Of a stretch of DNA of 64,000 nucleotides, positions 1-7,673 are shown piece by piece (position 1 is the first letter of the stretch; each line of letters starts with the position of its first letter). The stretch is from Solibacteraceae bacterium (GTDB taxonomy: Bacteria; Acidobacteriota; Terriglobia; Bryobacterales; Bryobacteraceae), in the NCBI GenBank assembly GCA_021324015.1, contig JAJPJX010000084.1:62001-126000 (forward strand), given 5' to 3'. Made by a program: the position numbers and the translations under genes. A model generated the notes under the pieces. It saw nothing but the letters and a program-made list of their open reading frames with translations. It made no database searches and was not told the origin of the DNA.

Positions 1-929
1 CGCTGACCATCGGGAATTTTGATGGCGTGCACGCGGGGCACCGGCGCATTCTGCGACGGGTACGGGAGGTCGCCGAAGAGCACGGCTGGAGAGCTTCGGT
101 ACTGACCTTCGATCCGCACCCTACCAAGGTCGTGGCGCCGGAGCGGGCGCCTCGTCTGATGACCACGTTTGCCCGGCGCTGCGGCCTGATGCGCGAAGAG
201 GGCATGGAACAGGCGCTCATCCTTCCGTTTACGGCGGAAGTGGCGCAGCTCTCCCCGGAAGGTTTCGTCTCTGAGATCCTGGCGGCGAAACTGCGGGTGC
301 GCGCTGTGGTGGTGGGCGACAATTTCCGCTTCGGCTACCGGCAGGCGGGCAACACGCAGTCGCTGGCCGAACTCGGAGGCCGGTATGGGTTCACCACGGA
401 AGTGGTGCCGGCGGTGGTGGTGCGCGGTTGCCTGGTCAGCAGCAGCGCCATACGGAGGATTGTGGAAGCAGGCCGGGTGGCCGCGGCGGCGCGCCTGCTC
501 GAGAGGGCTTATGATCTGGAAGGCCCGGTGGTCCCCGGTCACGGGGTAGGATCGAAACGCACGGTTCCTACTCTGAACCTGGCGCCTGAGTCCGAGGTGA
601 AACCCGCCACGGGGGTTTATGTCACGCGCACGCACGATCTCGAAAACGGCCGCTCCTGGCCCTCGGTGACCAATGTGGGCCGACGCCCGACGTTTGGCGC
701 CGGGCAGTCCGTGAGCGTAGAGACATTCCTGCTCGAACCACTGGAAGGCGCCACGCCGGGGCGCATTCGCGTGGAATTCCTGTGGCGTCTGCGGGAGGAG
801 CGCAGATTCGAGACTGCGGAAGCGCTCAAATCCCAGATTCTGCGCGACGCGGCGCGCGCCCAGGCATATTTCCGCCGGCTCGAGAATTGGACCTGCCGGT
901 CGGATTTTCCCGTCGATTCCATGGCATAA
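1..929 (+). CDS. ribF: Bifunctional riboflavin kinase/FAD synthetase RibF (5' end outside window)
   Basis: It makes FMN from riboflavin and then FAD from FMN in the cytoplasm. The reading frame is open from the window edge, so the first residues are missing. The first visible codons give the nucleotidyltransferase motif GNFDGVHAGHR. An SSSAIR segment near residue 140 ends the FAD synthetase domain. The riboflavin kinase domain follows, with a GSKRTVPTLNL segment in place of the usual GRxxGFPTAN and the conserved TNVGRRPTF stretch. The visible length of about 308 residues matches the family. The divergent kinase loop is notable but the fold looks complete. Confidence 0.93.
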   Translation, partial: LTIGNFDGVHAGHRRILRRVREVAEEHGWRASVLTFDPHPTKVVAPERAPRLMTTFARRCGLMREEGMEQALILPFTAEVAQLSPEGFVSEILAAKLRVRAVVVGDNFRFGYRQAGNTQSLAELGGRYGFTTEVVPAVVVRGCLVSSSAIRRIVEAGRVAAAARLLERAYDLEGPVVPGHGVGSKRTVPTLNLAPESEVKPATGVYVTRTHDLENGRSWPSVTNVGRRPTFGAGQSVSVETFLLEPLEGATPGRIRVEFLWRLREERRFETAEALKSQILRDAARAQAYFRRLENWTCRSDFPVDSMA

Positions 930-1010
930 TGAGGGGTAACGCTGGTGTGCTGCGACCCAGCATGACGATCGCGTTACCACGGATTGATTGCGCTATTCAA
1001 GGAGCAAGTT

Positions 1011-2021
1011 ATGAGTCTGTCTGAGGGTAAGATCAAGCACATGAAGGCGCTGGCCAACAGCGCCGGAATTATCGCGGCCGCCGCCATGGACCAGCGGGGC
1101 AGCCTGCAGAAATCGCTCGCGGCGGGCCGCGGCGTGGACAAGAAAGAGATCAGCGCCGAGATGATGAGCGAGTTCAAGACCGCCGTCACCAAGGTGCTGA
1201 CCCCGCACGCCAGCGCCATCCTGTTGGATCCGGAGTTCGGGCTGGATGCCGCCAAGGCCCGCAGCAGCAATGCCGGTCTCCTGTTGGCTTACGAACTGAG
1301 CGGATACGACAACACACAGCCGGGGCGCCTGCCGGACCTGCTGCCGCATGTTTCGGTGAAGCGCATTGCGAATTGGGGCGCGGACGAGGTGAAGATCCTG
1401 ATCTACTACACGCCCTTCGAGGACCCGAAGATCAACGACATCAAGCACGCCTTCATCGAGCGGATCGGCGCCGAGTGCCTGGCCTACCAGATTCCGTTTT
1501 TCCTGGAATTCGTGGGGTATGATCCCAAGGGCGGCGACGAAAAGGGCTTCGAATTCGCCAAAATCAAGCCCGAAATCGTCAGGCGCAGCATGGAAGAGTT
1601 CACCAAGCCGCACTACTACGTGGACGTGCTGAAAGTGGAAGTGCCCATCAACGCCGAGTTTGTGGAAGGCAGCAACGTGTACAAGGGCCAGAAAGCGTAC
1701 TCCCGCACGGAAGCCCTGGAGCACTTCCGCACGGCGGCGGCGGTAGCCACCAAGCCGTTCATCTACCTGAGCGCCGGCGTGAGCAACGCACAGTTCACCG
1801 AGTCGCTGCGCATGGCCGCCGAAGCGGGCACGGATTTTTCCGGCGTGCTCTGCGGCCGCGCCACCTGGAAAGAAGGCATTCCGGTGTACGCCAAGCAGGG
1901 TGTGAAAGCTCTGGAGGACTGGCTCGCCAAAGAGGGCGTAAAGAACATCAACGCCGTGAACGAGGCCATCAAGTCGGCCACTCCCTGGTTTTCCAAGCTG
2001 GGTGCGGCCGTCGCGGTCTGA
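1011..2021 (+). CDS. Tagatose-bisphosphate aldolase, LacD-type class I
   Basis: A class I (Schiff-base) aldolase of 336 residues, expected to cleave tagatose 1,6-bisphosphate or a related ketose bisphosphate to triose phosphates. LacD family signatures are the N-terminal GKIKHMKALA and AAAMDQRGSL segments, LLDPEFGLDAA, and DVLKVEVPIN, where the lysine is the probable Schiff-base residue. I chose the ATG at 1011 because AAGGAG lies six bases upstream and family similarity begins there. It stands alone downstream of ribF. True substrate is uncertain because no lac or tagatose genes are near. Confidence 0.85.
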   Translation: MSLSEGKIKHMKALANSAGIIAAAAMDQRGSLQKSLAAGRGVDKKEISAEMMSEFKTAVTKVLTPHASAILLDPEFGLDAAKARSSNAGLLLAYELSGYDNTQPGRLPDLLPHVSVKRIANWGADEVKILIYYTPFEDPKINDIKHAFIERIGAECLAYQIPFFLEFVGYDPKGGDEKGFEFAKIKPEIVRRSMEEFTKPHYYVDVLKVEVPINAEFVEGSNVYKGQKAYSRTEALEHFRTAAAVATKPFIYLSAGVSNAQFTESLRMAAEAGTDFSGVLCGRATWKEGIPVYAKQGVKALEDWLAKEGVKNINAVNEAIKSATPWFSKLGAAVAV

Positions 2022-2072
2022 GCCCAAGGTTAACCCGCGGGACCGGCGGCGGAGCGCTCACCTGTCCCGCGA

Positions 2073-2891
2073 TTATTCGAACCGCACGCCCTCCCAGCGG
2101 GCGACCACCGCGCTTGCCAGGCAGTTGCCGAGTACATTGATCGACGTGCGGGCCATATCCATTACCGCATCGACTCCCAGCAGCACGGCCACGCCTTCAG
2201 CATCATCACCAACTGGTGGCCAATGGAGAGGCTGACCCCCGCCGCCTGCGCCACGAACACCGAAGCCAGAGAGAGGTACAGCGTGGTGCCGTCCAGGTTG
2301 AAGCTGTAGCCCGTGGGAATGACAAAGGCCACGATGTGCTTGGGGACGCCGAACTGCTCCATGTTTTCGAGCGCGGCGGGTAGAGCGGCTTCGCTCGAGG
2401 CGGTGGAGAAGGCGGGTGTAGCGGAACATCACTTCGGCCAGCGATTCGCAGAAAGCCACCACCGGTTTGGCCTTGGCCCCGGCGGCCGCGCAGGCGGCTC
2501 CGAACAGGAACGAGAACACCACGATCTGGAGCACGTCCCCGCGGGCCATAGCGTCGATCACGCTCGCCGGGAACACGTGTTCCAACACAGAACTCAGGGA
2601 CGAATGGGGCTCCGGCAGGGCAGCCTCCGCGGCCGGCCGTGCGCTCCAGTCTCATGCCCGCGCCCGGCCGATGCGGCCCATGCGCCTGAGGTCGCCTCCG
2701 CCGGCGATGCCGAAAACCAGCGTGCCGAAGAGCAGCGGGGCGATGATGGAAAGAATCAGGCGCAGGAAGACGGCGGACACCGGACCCAGATGCCACGCGA
2801 CGCCCGGTGCGGCGACTCCTATCGCCACGCCGCCTGCCATTCCCAGAAAGATCCACGCCGTCAGGGAGAGGCGCTTCAACGCTCCCCCCAC
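2073..2891 (-). pseudogene. Decayed dicarboxylate/amino acid:cation symporter (DAACS family)
   Basis: Recognisable pieces of a glutamate/C4-dicarboxylate symporter are scattered over different frames. The first two membrane helices (ending in IAPLLFGTLVFGIAGGGDL) are at 2652-2891. The VFPASVIDAMARGDVLQIVVFS loop-helix and AEVMFRY are at about 2420-2620. The core FVIPTGYSFNLDGTTLYLSL is in another frame at 2162-2362. The tail VDAVMDMARTSINVLGN is back in the earlier frame near 2090-2180. Total coding capacity is about 270 codons against a usual 400 or more, so helices are deleted as well as frames broken. At least three lesions are needed. The remnant overlaps the end of nadK by 16 bases. Confidence 0.85.
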
Positions 2892-3739
2892 TTGAGCTTC
2901 TGGCGGAGGACATCAAAGAATCTCATGCGCGGGGGGCGGATTAAATGGAGTGCGTAAGGGGAACTGCGGCACAGCACGCGATCGTCGCACTGTAGCGGTT
3001 CGCCGATTTGCCCATCGATAGTGAGAAAAACGGAGGAATCCTCGCCCCGACAGATGACTTGAATCACGCTGGTCTCCGGAACGATTACCGGCCGGTTAGT
3101 GAGCATGTGCGGACAGATGGGGGTGAGACAAATGGCCGGCACGGAGGGAAAAATGATCGGGCCGCCAGCGGATAGCGAGTACGCCGTGGATCCGGTCGGG
3201 GTGGACACGATCAGCCCGTCGGCCTTGTAGGCACACACGAACTGCTCGTCCACGAACGTGTCCAGATCGATCATGCGGGCGATGGACACCTTGGTGAGGA
3301 CCGCGTCGTTGAGCGCCTCGTAGCGCGCCACGGTCTGGCCGCCGCGGTGCACCTCCACTTGCAGGAGCTTGCGCTTGCCCACGCGGTGCTCGCCGCGGAA
3401 GGCGCGCTCCAGTTCCGGATAGAGTTCCTCCACCGTGATGGCGGTGAGGAACCCCAAGCCGCCGGCATTGACCGGAAACAGCGGGATCTCCCGCCGCCCG
3501 ATGGCTCGCGCCGCCGAGAGCAACGTGCCATCCCCGCCCAACACGATCACCAGGTCGCAGCCCTCGGGCACCTGCTCGCGTGGGAGACCCTCGCCCTCGG
3601 CAGCGTAGGCAGCGGCACTCGAATCGCAGCGCACCTGGATGCCGCGTTCCCGCAGCCAACGGAAGAGCCCCGGCACAATCTCCGCAGCCAGAGCCACGCC
3701 GGGCTTGGCAATGATCCCGACTACCTTAATGACGGGCAT
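2876..3739 (-). CDS. nadK: NAD kinase
   Basis: A 287-residue cytoplasmic enzyme that phosphorylates NAD to NADP. It shows the ATP-binding LGGDGTLL motif, the ALNDAVL segment and the KADGLIVSTPTGSTAYSLSAGGP block that is diagnostic of the family. The ATG at 3739 (MPVIKVVGIIAKP) matches the family N-terminus. A longer frame extends upstream but only as a shadow of tlyA. The start overlaps the tlyA stop by 14 bases, and the order xseB-ispA-tlyA-nadK with overlapping ends indicates one operon. Confidence 0.95.
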   Translation of the reverse strand: MPVIKVVGIIAKPGVALAAEIVPGLFRWLRERGIQVRCDSSAAAYAAEGEGLPREQVPEGCDLVIVLGGDGTLLSAARAIGRREIPLFPVNAGGLGFLTAITVEELYPELERAFRGEHRVGKRKLLQVEVHRGGQTVARYEALNDAVLTKVSIARMIDLDTFVDEQFVCAYKADGLIVSTPTGSTAYSLSAGGPIIFPSVPAICLTPICPHMLTNRPVIVPETSVIQVICRGEDSSVFLTIDGQIGEPLQCDDRVLCRSSPYALHLIRPPRMRFFDVLRQKLKWGER

Positions 3740-4448
3740 AAAGCAGGAATTCCCGGTTCCCTTCCGCTCCCGGGATGGGGCTTTCCAGGATGCTGGTCCG
3801 GAGCCCCATGAGCCGCACCGCCTGCTCCACCCGATCGCAAGCCGCGCGGTGCAGTTCCGGCTCGCGCACGATGCCGCCTTTTCCCACCTGTCCTTTGCCG
3901 ACCTCGAACTGGGGTTTGACAAGTATAACCATTTCGCCGTGCGGTTGTAGCAACGGCGTCAGGGCGGGCAGGATGAGGGTGACCGAGATGAAGCTCACGT
4001 CGCAGACGGCCAGGTCCACCGGCTCTCCGATGTCCCCGGGACGCAGTTCCCGGGCGTTCAAGCGCTCATGGACCACCACGCGCGGGTCCGTGCGGATTTT
4101 CCAATCCAGTTGGCCGCTGCCCACGTCCACGGCATGCACACGGCGGGCGCCGTGCTGTAACAGGCAGTCGGTGAAGCCCCCGGTGGAAGCGCCGATATCC
4201 ACGCAGACACGGCCGGACACCTGAATGCCGAAACCCTCCAGCGCCGCAGCCAGTTTCAGGCCGCCGCGGCTGACATATGCCGGCCGCCCCAACACTTCGA
4301 CGCGGCTCTCCGCGGGACAAGCCTGACCCGGCTTGAGGGCTTTCTGTCCATCCACGAGCACCTCGCCGGCTATGATCAGGGCCTGAGCCTTCTCCCGGGA
4401 TTCCACCAAACCGCGCTCCACCAAAAGGCGATCGAGGCGCGTTTTCAT
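3726..4448 (-). CDS. tlyA: TlyA family rRNA 2'-O-methyltransferase
   Basis: A 240-residue protein with an N-terminal S4 RNA-binding domain (KTRLDRLLVERGLVESREKAQALI) and an FtsJ-like methyltransferase domain. The SAM site is VDIGASTGGFTDCLL, followed by VDVGSGQLDWK and the catalytic-region VKPQFEVGKG. TlyA relatives methylate 16S/23S rRNA ribose positions; some are annotated as hemolysins. The ATG at 4448 overlaps the ispA stop by four bases (ATGA), which supports translational coupling. The name hemolysin should not be taken as function here. Confidence 0.92.
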   Translation of the reverse strand: MKTRLDRLLVERGLVESREKAQALIIAGEVLVDGQKALKPGQACPAESRVEVLGRPAYVSRGGLKLAAALEGFGIQVSGRVCVDIGASTGGFTDCLLQHGARRVHAVDVGSGQLDWKIRTDPRVVVHERLNARELRPGDIGEPVDLAVCDVSFISVTLILPALTPLLQPHGEMVILVKPQFEVGKGQVGKGGIVREPELHRAACDRVEQAVRLMGLRTSILESPIPGAEGNREFLLYARH

Positions 4449-5329
4449 GACTTGCGGTGAACGATCAGATCCGCCAGTTCGTGCAGCCGGCCGGCGCGGG
4501 CGCCGAAGCCGGCGAGAGCTTCGTGGGCGCGCGCGCACTCCTCTCCAGCCATGGCGCGGGATCGCTCCAGGCCGTAGACGGCAGGGAAGGTGATTTTGTG
4601 CTGCTGCGCGTCCTTTCCGGCGGTCTTACCCAGCGCTTCGGAGGACGCTTCCACGTCCAGAATGTCGTCCACGATCTGAAAGGCCAGGCCCACGTGCTCG
4701 CCGTAGCGCGACAAGGACTCGTAGGAAGCGTCGTCGGCCCCGGCGCAGATGGCGCCCAACCGCAGGCTGGCTCGCAGCAGCGCGCCCGTCTTGGCCCTAT
4801 GGATGGACTCGAGCAGCGCCGGTTCGGGTGGCCGGCCCTCCCCTTCGAGGTCCGCCACCTGCCCGCCGATCATGCCGCCTACGGTGCCCGCCGCGGCGGC
4901 CAGTTCGGCGATCATGCGGGCCTTGCGGCCGCCGCAGACGGCGTCCATCGAAGCCAGTAACTGAAACGCCAGGGTCAGCAGAGCATCGCCAGCCAGGATC
5001 GCCATGGCCTCTCCAAACATCTTGTGGCAGGTGAGCTTGCCCCGGCGGTAATCGTCATTATCCAGCGCTGGCAAATCGTCGTGGATCAGCGAATAGGTAT
5101 GAATGCACTCGAGCGCACAGGCCGGAACGGTGATGCCCGGCGGCTCGTCGGCTACGGTGCGCGCCGCCTCCAGGCACAGGAGAGGACGGATGCGCTTGCC
5201 CCCAGCGAAGAGGCTGTAACGCATCGCACGATGAATGGTCTCCGGGATCGCCGTCTCCGGCGGCACCAGGCGGTCCAATTCCGCGTCGACCAGCTTTTGC
5301 TGACCGGCGAGGTATTCGCGCAGGTTCAT
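4445..5329 (-). CDS. ispA: Farnesyl/geranylgeranyl diphosphate synthase
   Basis: A 294-residue short-chain trans-prenyl synthase that condenses isopentenyl diphosphate with allylic diphosphates to give C15 or C20 products. The first aspartate-rich motif is DDLPALDNDDYRRG and the second is FQIVDDILD. GGKRIRPLL near residue 45 binds isopentenyl diphosphate. Length and motifs match bacterial IspA. It overlaps xseB upstream and tlyA downstream by four bases each, a classic xseB-ispA gene order. Product chain length cannot be decided from the sequence by eye. Confidence 0.94.
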   Translation of the reverse strand: MNLREYLAGQQKLVDAELDRLVPPETAIPETIHRAMRYSLFAGGKRIRPLLCLEAARTVADEPPGITVPACALECIHTYSLIHDDLPALDNDDYRRGKLTCHKMFGEAMAILAGDALLTLAFQLLASMDAVCGGRKARMIAELAAAAGTVGGMIGGQVADLEGEGRPPEPALLESIHRAKTGALLRASLRLGAICAGADDASYESLSRYGEHVGLAFQIVDDILDVEASSEALGKTAGKDAQQHKITFPAVYGLERSRAMAGEECARAHEALAGFGARAGRLHELADLIVHRKS

Positions 5330-5577
5330 GCTTTGTCCGGGCGAAAAGGCTCGGCCTGGATCTTGCCGTTCTTCCGGATCAACACCTCCACGCGGGTCTC
5401 GGCATCCTCAAGCTGCTTGCGGCAGGCGTCGCTCAAAGCCATGCCCTTTTCGAACAGGGCCAGAGAGCGCTCCAGCGGCAGGTCTCCAGTTTCCAACTCC
5501 TTGACGACCTTTTCCAGTTCCTCCAGAGACGCCTCGAACGGCTCCACGGGTTGGTCCGCAGGATTACTTTCCGCCAT
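5326..5577 (-). CDS. xseB: Exodeoxyribonuclease VII small subunit
   Basis: An 83-residue helical protein that partners XseA in the exonuclease VII complex. The family signature FEASLEELEKVVKELETGDLPLERSLALFEKGMAL is present, followed by the conserved C..QLEDAETRVEVL helix. The ATG at 5577 was chosen because family similarity begins shortly after it and the longer open frame upstream lies inside the neighbouring gene. The stop overlaps the ispA start. The large subunit xseA is not in this window. Confidence 0.93.
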   Translation of the reverse strand: MAESNPADQPVEPFEASLEELEKVVKELETGDLPLERSLALFEKGMALSDACRKQLEDAETRVEVLIRKNGKIQAEPFRPDKA

Positions 5578-5581
5578 CGCT

Positions 5582-6652
5582 TCATTGTACCCGCGAGGCG
5601 GGCGGGGAGGCTGGTCCGCTGAGATCGGGAGCGGGAACTCCCAGCCGTCCGGCAGCCGCCAGCAGCATCTCCCAGGTACCGTCGCCCACCGGGATGCCCT
5701 CGCGGCGCCGTTCGGCTTCGGCGCGCCACTCCGGGTCGCCGGCAACCAGCACCTCGTCGTAGCCGGGGGCCGGCGGCGTGGATTTCATGATGGCCACCAG
5801 GTGGCCGACGCGGGCGGCGAACTCCTCTACGGGCAGGAAACGGGCGACGTCAATGGCCAGAAACATCTGGCTCACCCGCAAAGGGCGGCCACGCTTGCGG
5901 ATGCCGCCCACTTCATCGCAGAACGCTCCGCCGCCGAGCACGGCGCAAAGAATTTCCGCCATCATCGCGAGACCGCTGCCTTTGTAGCCGCCCAGCGGCA
6001 TCAGCAGTCCCTTCAGGGCGGCCTGCGTACTCGTGGTGGGCACGCCTTCGGCGTCCATGGCCCAGCCCGGCGGGATGGTCTCCTGGCCATTGATCATAGC
6101 CTTGTAGATCTTGCCGGCGGCCACGGTAGTGGTAGCCATATCGAGGAGCCACGGTCCCGGGACGGCCATGCAGAGGGGGTTGGTGCCCAACCGGGGCTGC
6201 TTGCCCTGCCAGGGAGGCACCAGCGAGGAGGCGTTGCACATCACGATACCGATCTGCCCGGCGGCGGACATCTTCTGCGCCCAAAAGGCAGCAGCTCCAA
6301 AGTGATTCGATTCACGCGCCACCACCAACCCCATGCCCTGCGCCCGGGCGATGCGGATCGCGTGATGACAACAAGTATCGGCGATCTGCTGGCCGATCCC
6401 GTTCGCGCCGTCATAGAGGAGGCAGGAGCCGCTCTCCGAAATCACGCGCCCGCGCGCCTGCGCATCCATATCCCCCCATTCGAGTTGCTCCACGTAGTAG
6501 GGCAGCAATTGCACGCCGTGTGAATCCACGGCGCGCAGGTTGGCGGCCACCAGAGAGGTTGCCACCAGGCTGGCCGTATCCGCCGGCACGCTGGCGGCGA
6601 TCAGGATTTGTTCACAGAAGCGGATTAGCTCGGGCCCGAAGATGAGAGGCAT
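5582..6652 (-). CDS. Ldh2/malate-L-lactate dehydrogenase family oxidoreductase
   Basis: A 356-residue NAD(P)-dependent oxidoreductase of the Ldh2 family, which includes malate, ureidoglycolate and sulfolactate dehydrogenases. Family features seen are RAVDSHG near residue 40, ESNHFGAAAFWA, GTNPLCMAVPG and LGGYKGSGLAMM. The substrate cannot be assigned. It ends five bases before xseB starts and may belong to the same transcription unit. Confidence 0.85.
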   Translation of the reverse strand: MPLIFGPELIRFCEQILIAASVPADTASLVATSLVAANLRAVDSHGVQLLPYYVEQLEWGDMDAQARGRVISESGSCLLYDGANGIGQQIADTCCHHAIRIARAQGMGLVVARESNHFGAAAFWAQKMSAAGQIGIVMCNASSLVPPWQGKQPRLGTNPLCMAVPGPWLLDMATTTVAAGKIYKAMINGQETIPPGWAMDAEGVPTTSTQAALKGLLMPLGGYKGSGLAMMAEILCAVLGGGAFCDEVGGIRKRGRPLRVSQMFLAIDVARFLPVEEFAARVGHLVAIMKSTPPAPGYDEVLVAGDPEWRAEAERRREGIPVGDGTWEMLLAAAGRLGVPAPDLSGPASPPASRVQ

Positions 6653-6694
6653 TGAAACCTACCAGCATATAGTAGGCGCCCGCAGCCGGTGTGC

Positions 6695-7621
6695 TTATCC
6701 CAGGGACGAGATCGCCCGTTCGATTTTTTCCTGCAATTTGCCGGGGTCGCAGGAGAAGCGCGCTTCGAGCGGAGCGGGGAGCCGAGCGCGGAGCTCCTCA
6801 AGCGTGGGAACGCGCCGGGCCGGCATGGCAGCGAAGCCCAACGCATCGGCGCACTGGCAGGCGGCCTGCACCAGGGAGACCACGCCCTCGCCAACCACTG
6901 GCTCGTGGTGGCGAGCACTGATTTCGGCGAATTCCGCGGGGAGTCCCCAGGTCCGCACGAGGAACTGTCCGGCGCGGCAATGGTCCATGTCGAAGCGAAG
7001 CTTCTCGACGTTGCACGCTTCCAAGACGCTCTCCACCTCCTCCAGAAGCAAGGGCCCGTACTCTTTGGGAAACGCCGCCAGCAGTCCCGCACGGCCGATG
7101 TCATGGAGTAGGGCAGCAGTGTAGGCCACATCTTTGCCCAACCCCCAGGCGGGCGCGAGTTCTTCAGCGGCCATCGCGCAGGCCAGGCAATGGTTCCAGC
7201 AACGCCGCACCGCCTCCGGGTGAAGGCTCGGACATCCTTTTAGATAGACGCGCATGGCCACGGTCATCATCAGCCGGTTGGTCCGCTGCAAACCCAGAAC
7301 CACGATGGCGCGGGTAACGCTGCGAATGGTTCCCTCGCACCCCCACAGCGGGGAGTTGGCCAGGGTGAGGAGTTCGGCGCTCAGGCCGGCATCGGATTGG
7401 ATTAGTCCGGAGACCGTGGCGATCTCCGGGCTCTCCTGGGAAAGTACCTGCAAGACTCTCGTCGCAACCGGCCGGAAGACCGGCAACTTGCAGAGCCGGT
7501 TCACGGTCTGCTGGCTGAGGTCCACGGTGTCTTCCATCGCGGCAGCCTGGCTGCGGAGCCAGGGTGAGGCAGGCCCCGCGCAAGCCGCCGGGACCCGCTC
7601 TTTGGGGGCACTGGCCGCCAT
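6695..7621 (-). CDS. HDOD domain protein
   Basis: A 308-residue protein with an HDOD domain, a catalytically degraded HD-type regulatory domain found in bacterial signalling. Recognisable segments are LCKLPVFRPVATRVLQVL, SDAGLSAELLTLANSP, ALLHDIGRAGLL and SARHHEP. I chose the ATG at 7621 because the longer frame runs into the upstream hydrolase gene; a start at 7537 is also possible. No output domain is attached. Its partner is unknown. Confidence 0.82.
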   Translation of the reverse strand: MAASAPKERVPAACAGPASPWLRSQAAAMEDTVDLSQQTVNRLCKLPVFRPVATRVLQVLSQESPEIATVSGLIQSDAGLSAELLTLANSPLWGCEGTIRSVTRAIVVLGLQRTNRLMMTVAMRVYLKGCPSLHPEAVRRCWNHCLACAMAAEELAPAWGLGKDVAYTAALLHDIGRAGLLAAFPKEYGPLLLEEVESVLEACNVEKLRFDMDHCRAGQFLVRTWGLPAEFAEISARHHEPVVGEGVVSLVQAACQCADALGFAAMPARRVPTLEELRARLPAPLEARFSCDPGKLQEKIERAISSLG

Positions 7622-7673
7622 GTCCACACCCAGCTTATCGGCAGAAATTAGGTGTCTGCGGCCCAGGAGAGCC

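Noticed and set aside
993-2027. 344-codon reverse open frame over the aldolase gene
   Set aside because: Mirror frame of a well-supported gene in GC-rich DNA; no family features.
5024-6523. 499-codon forward open frame across ispA, xseB and the Ldh2 gene
   Set aside because: Spans three clearly coding reverse genes and has arginine/histidine-rich shadow composition.
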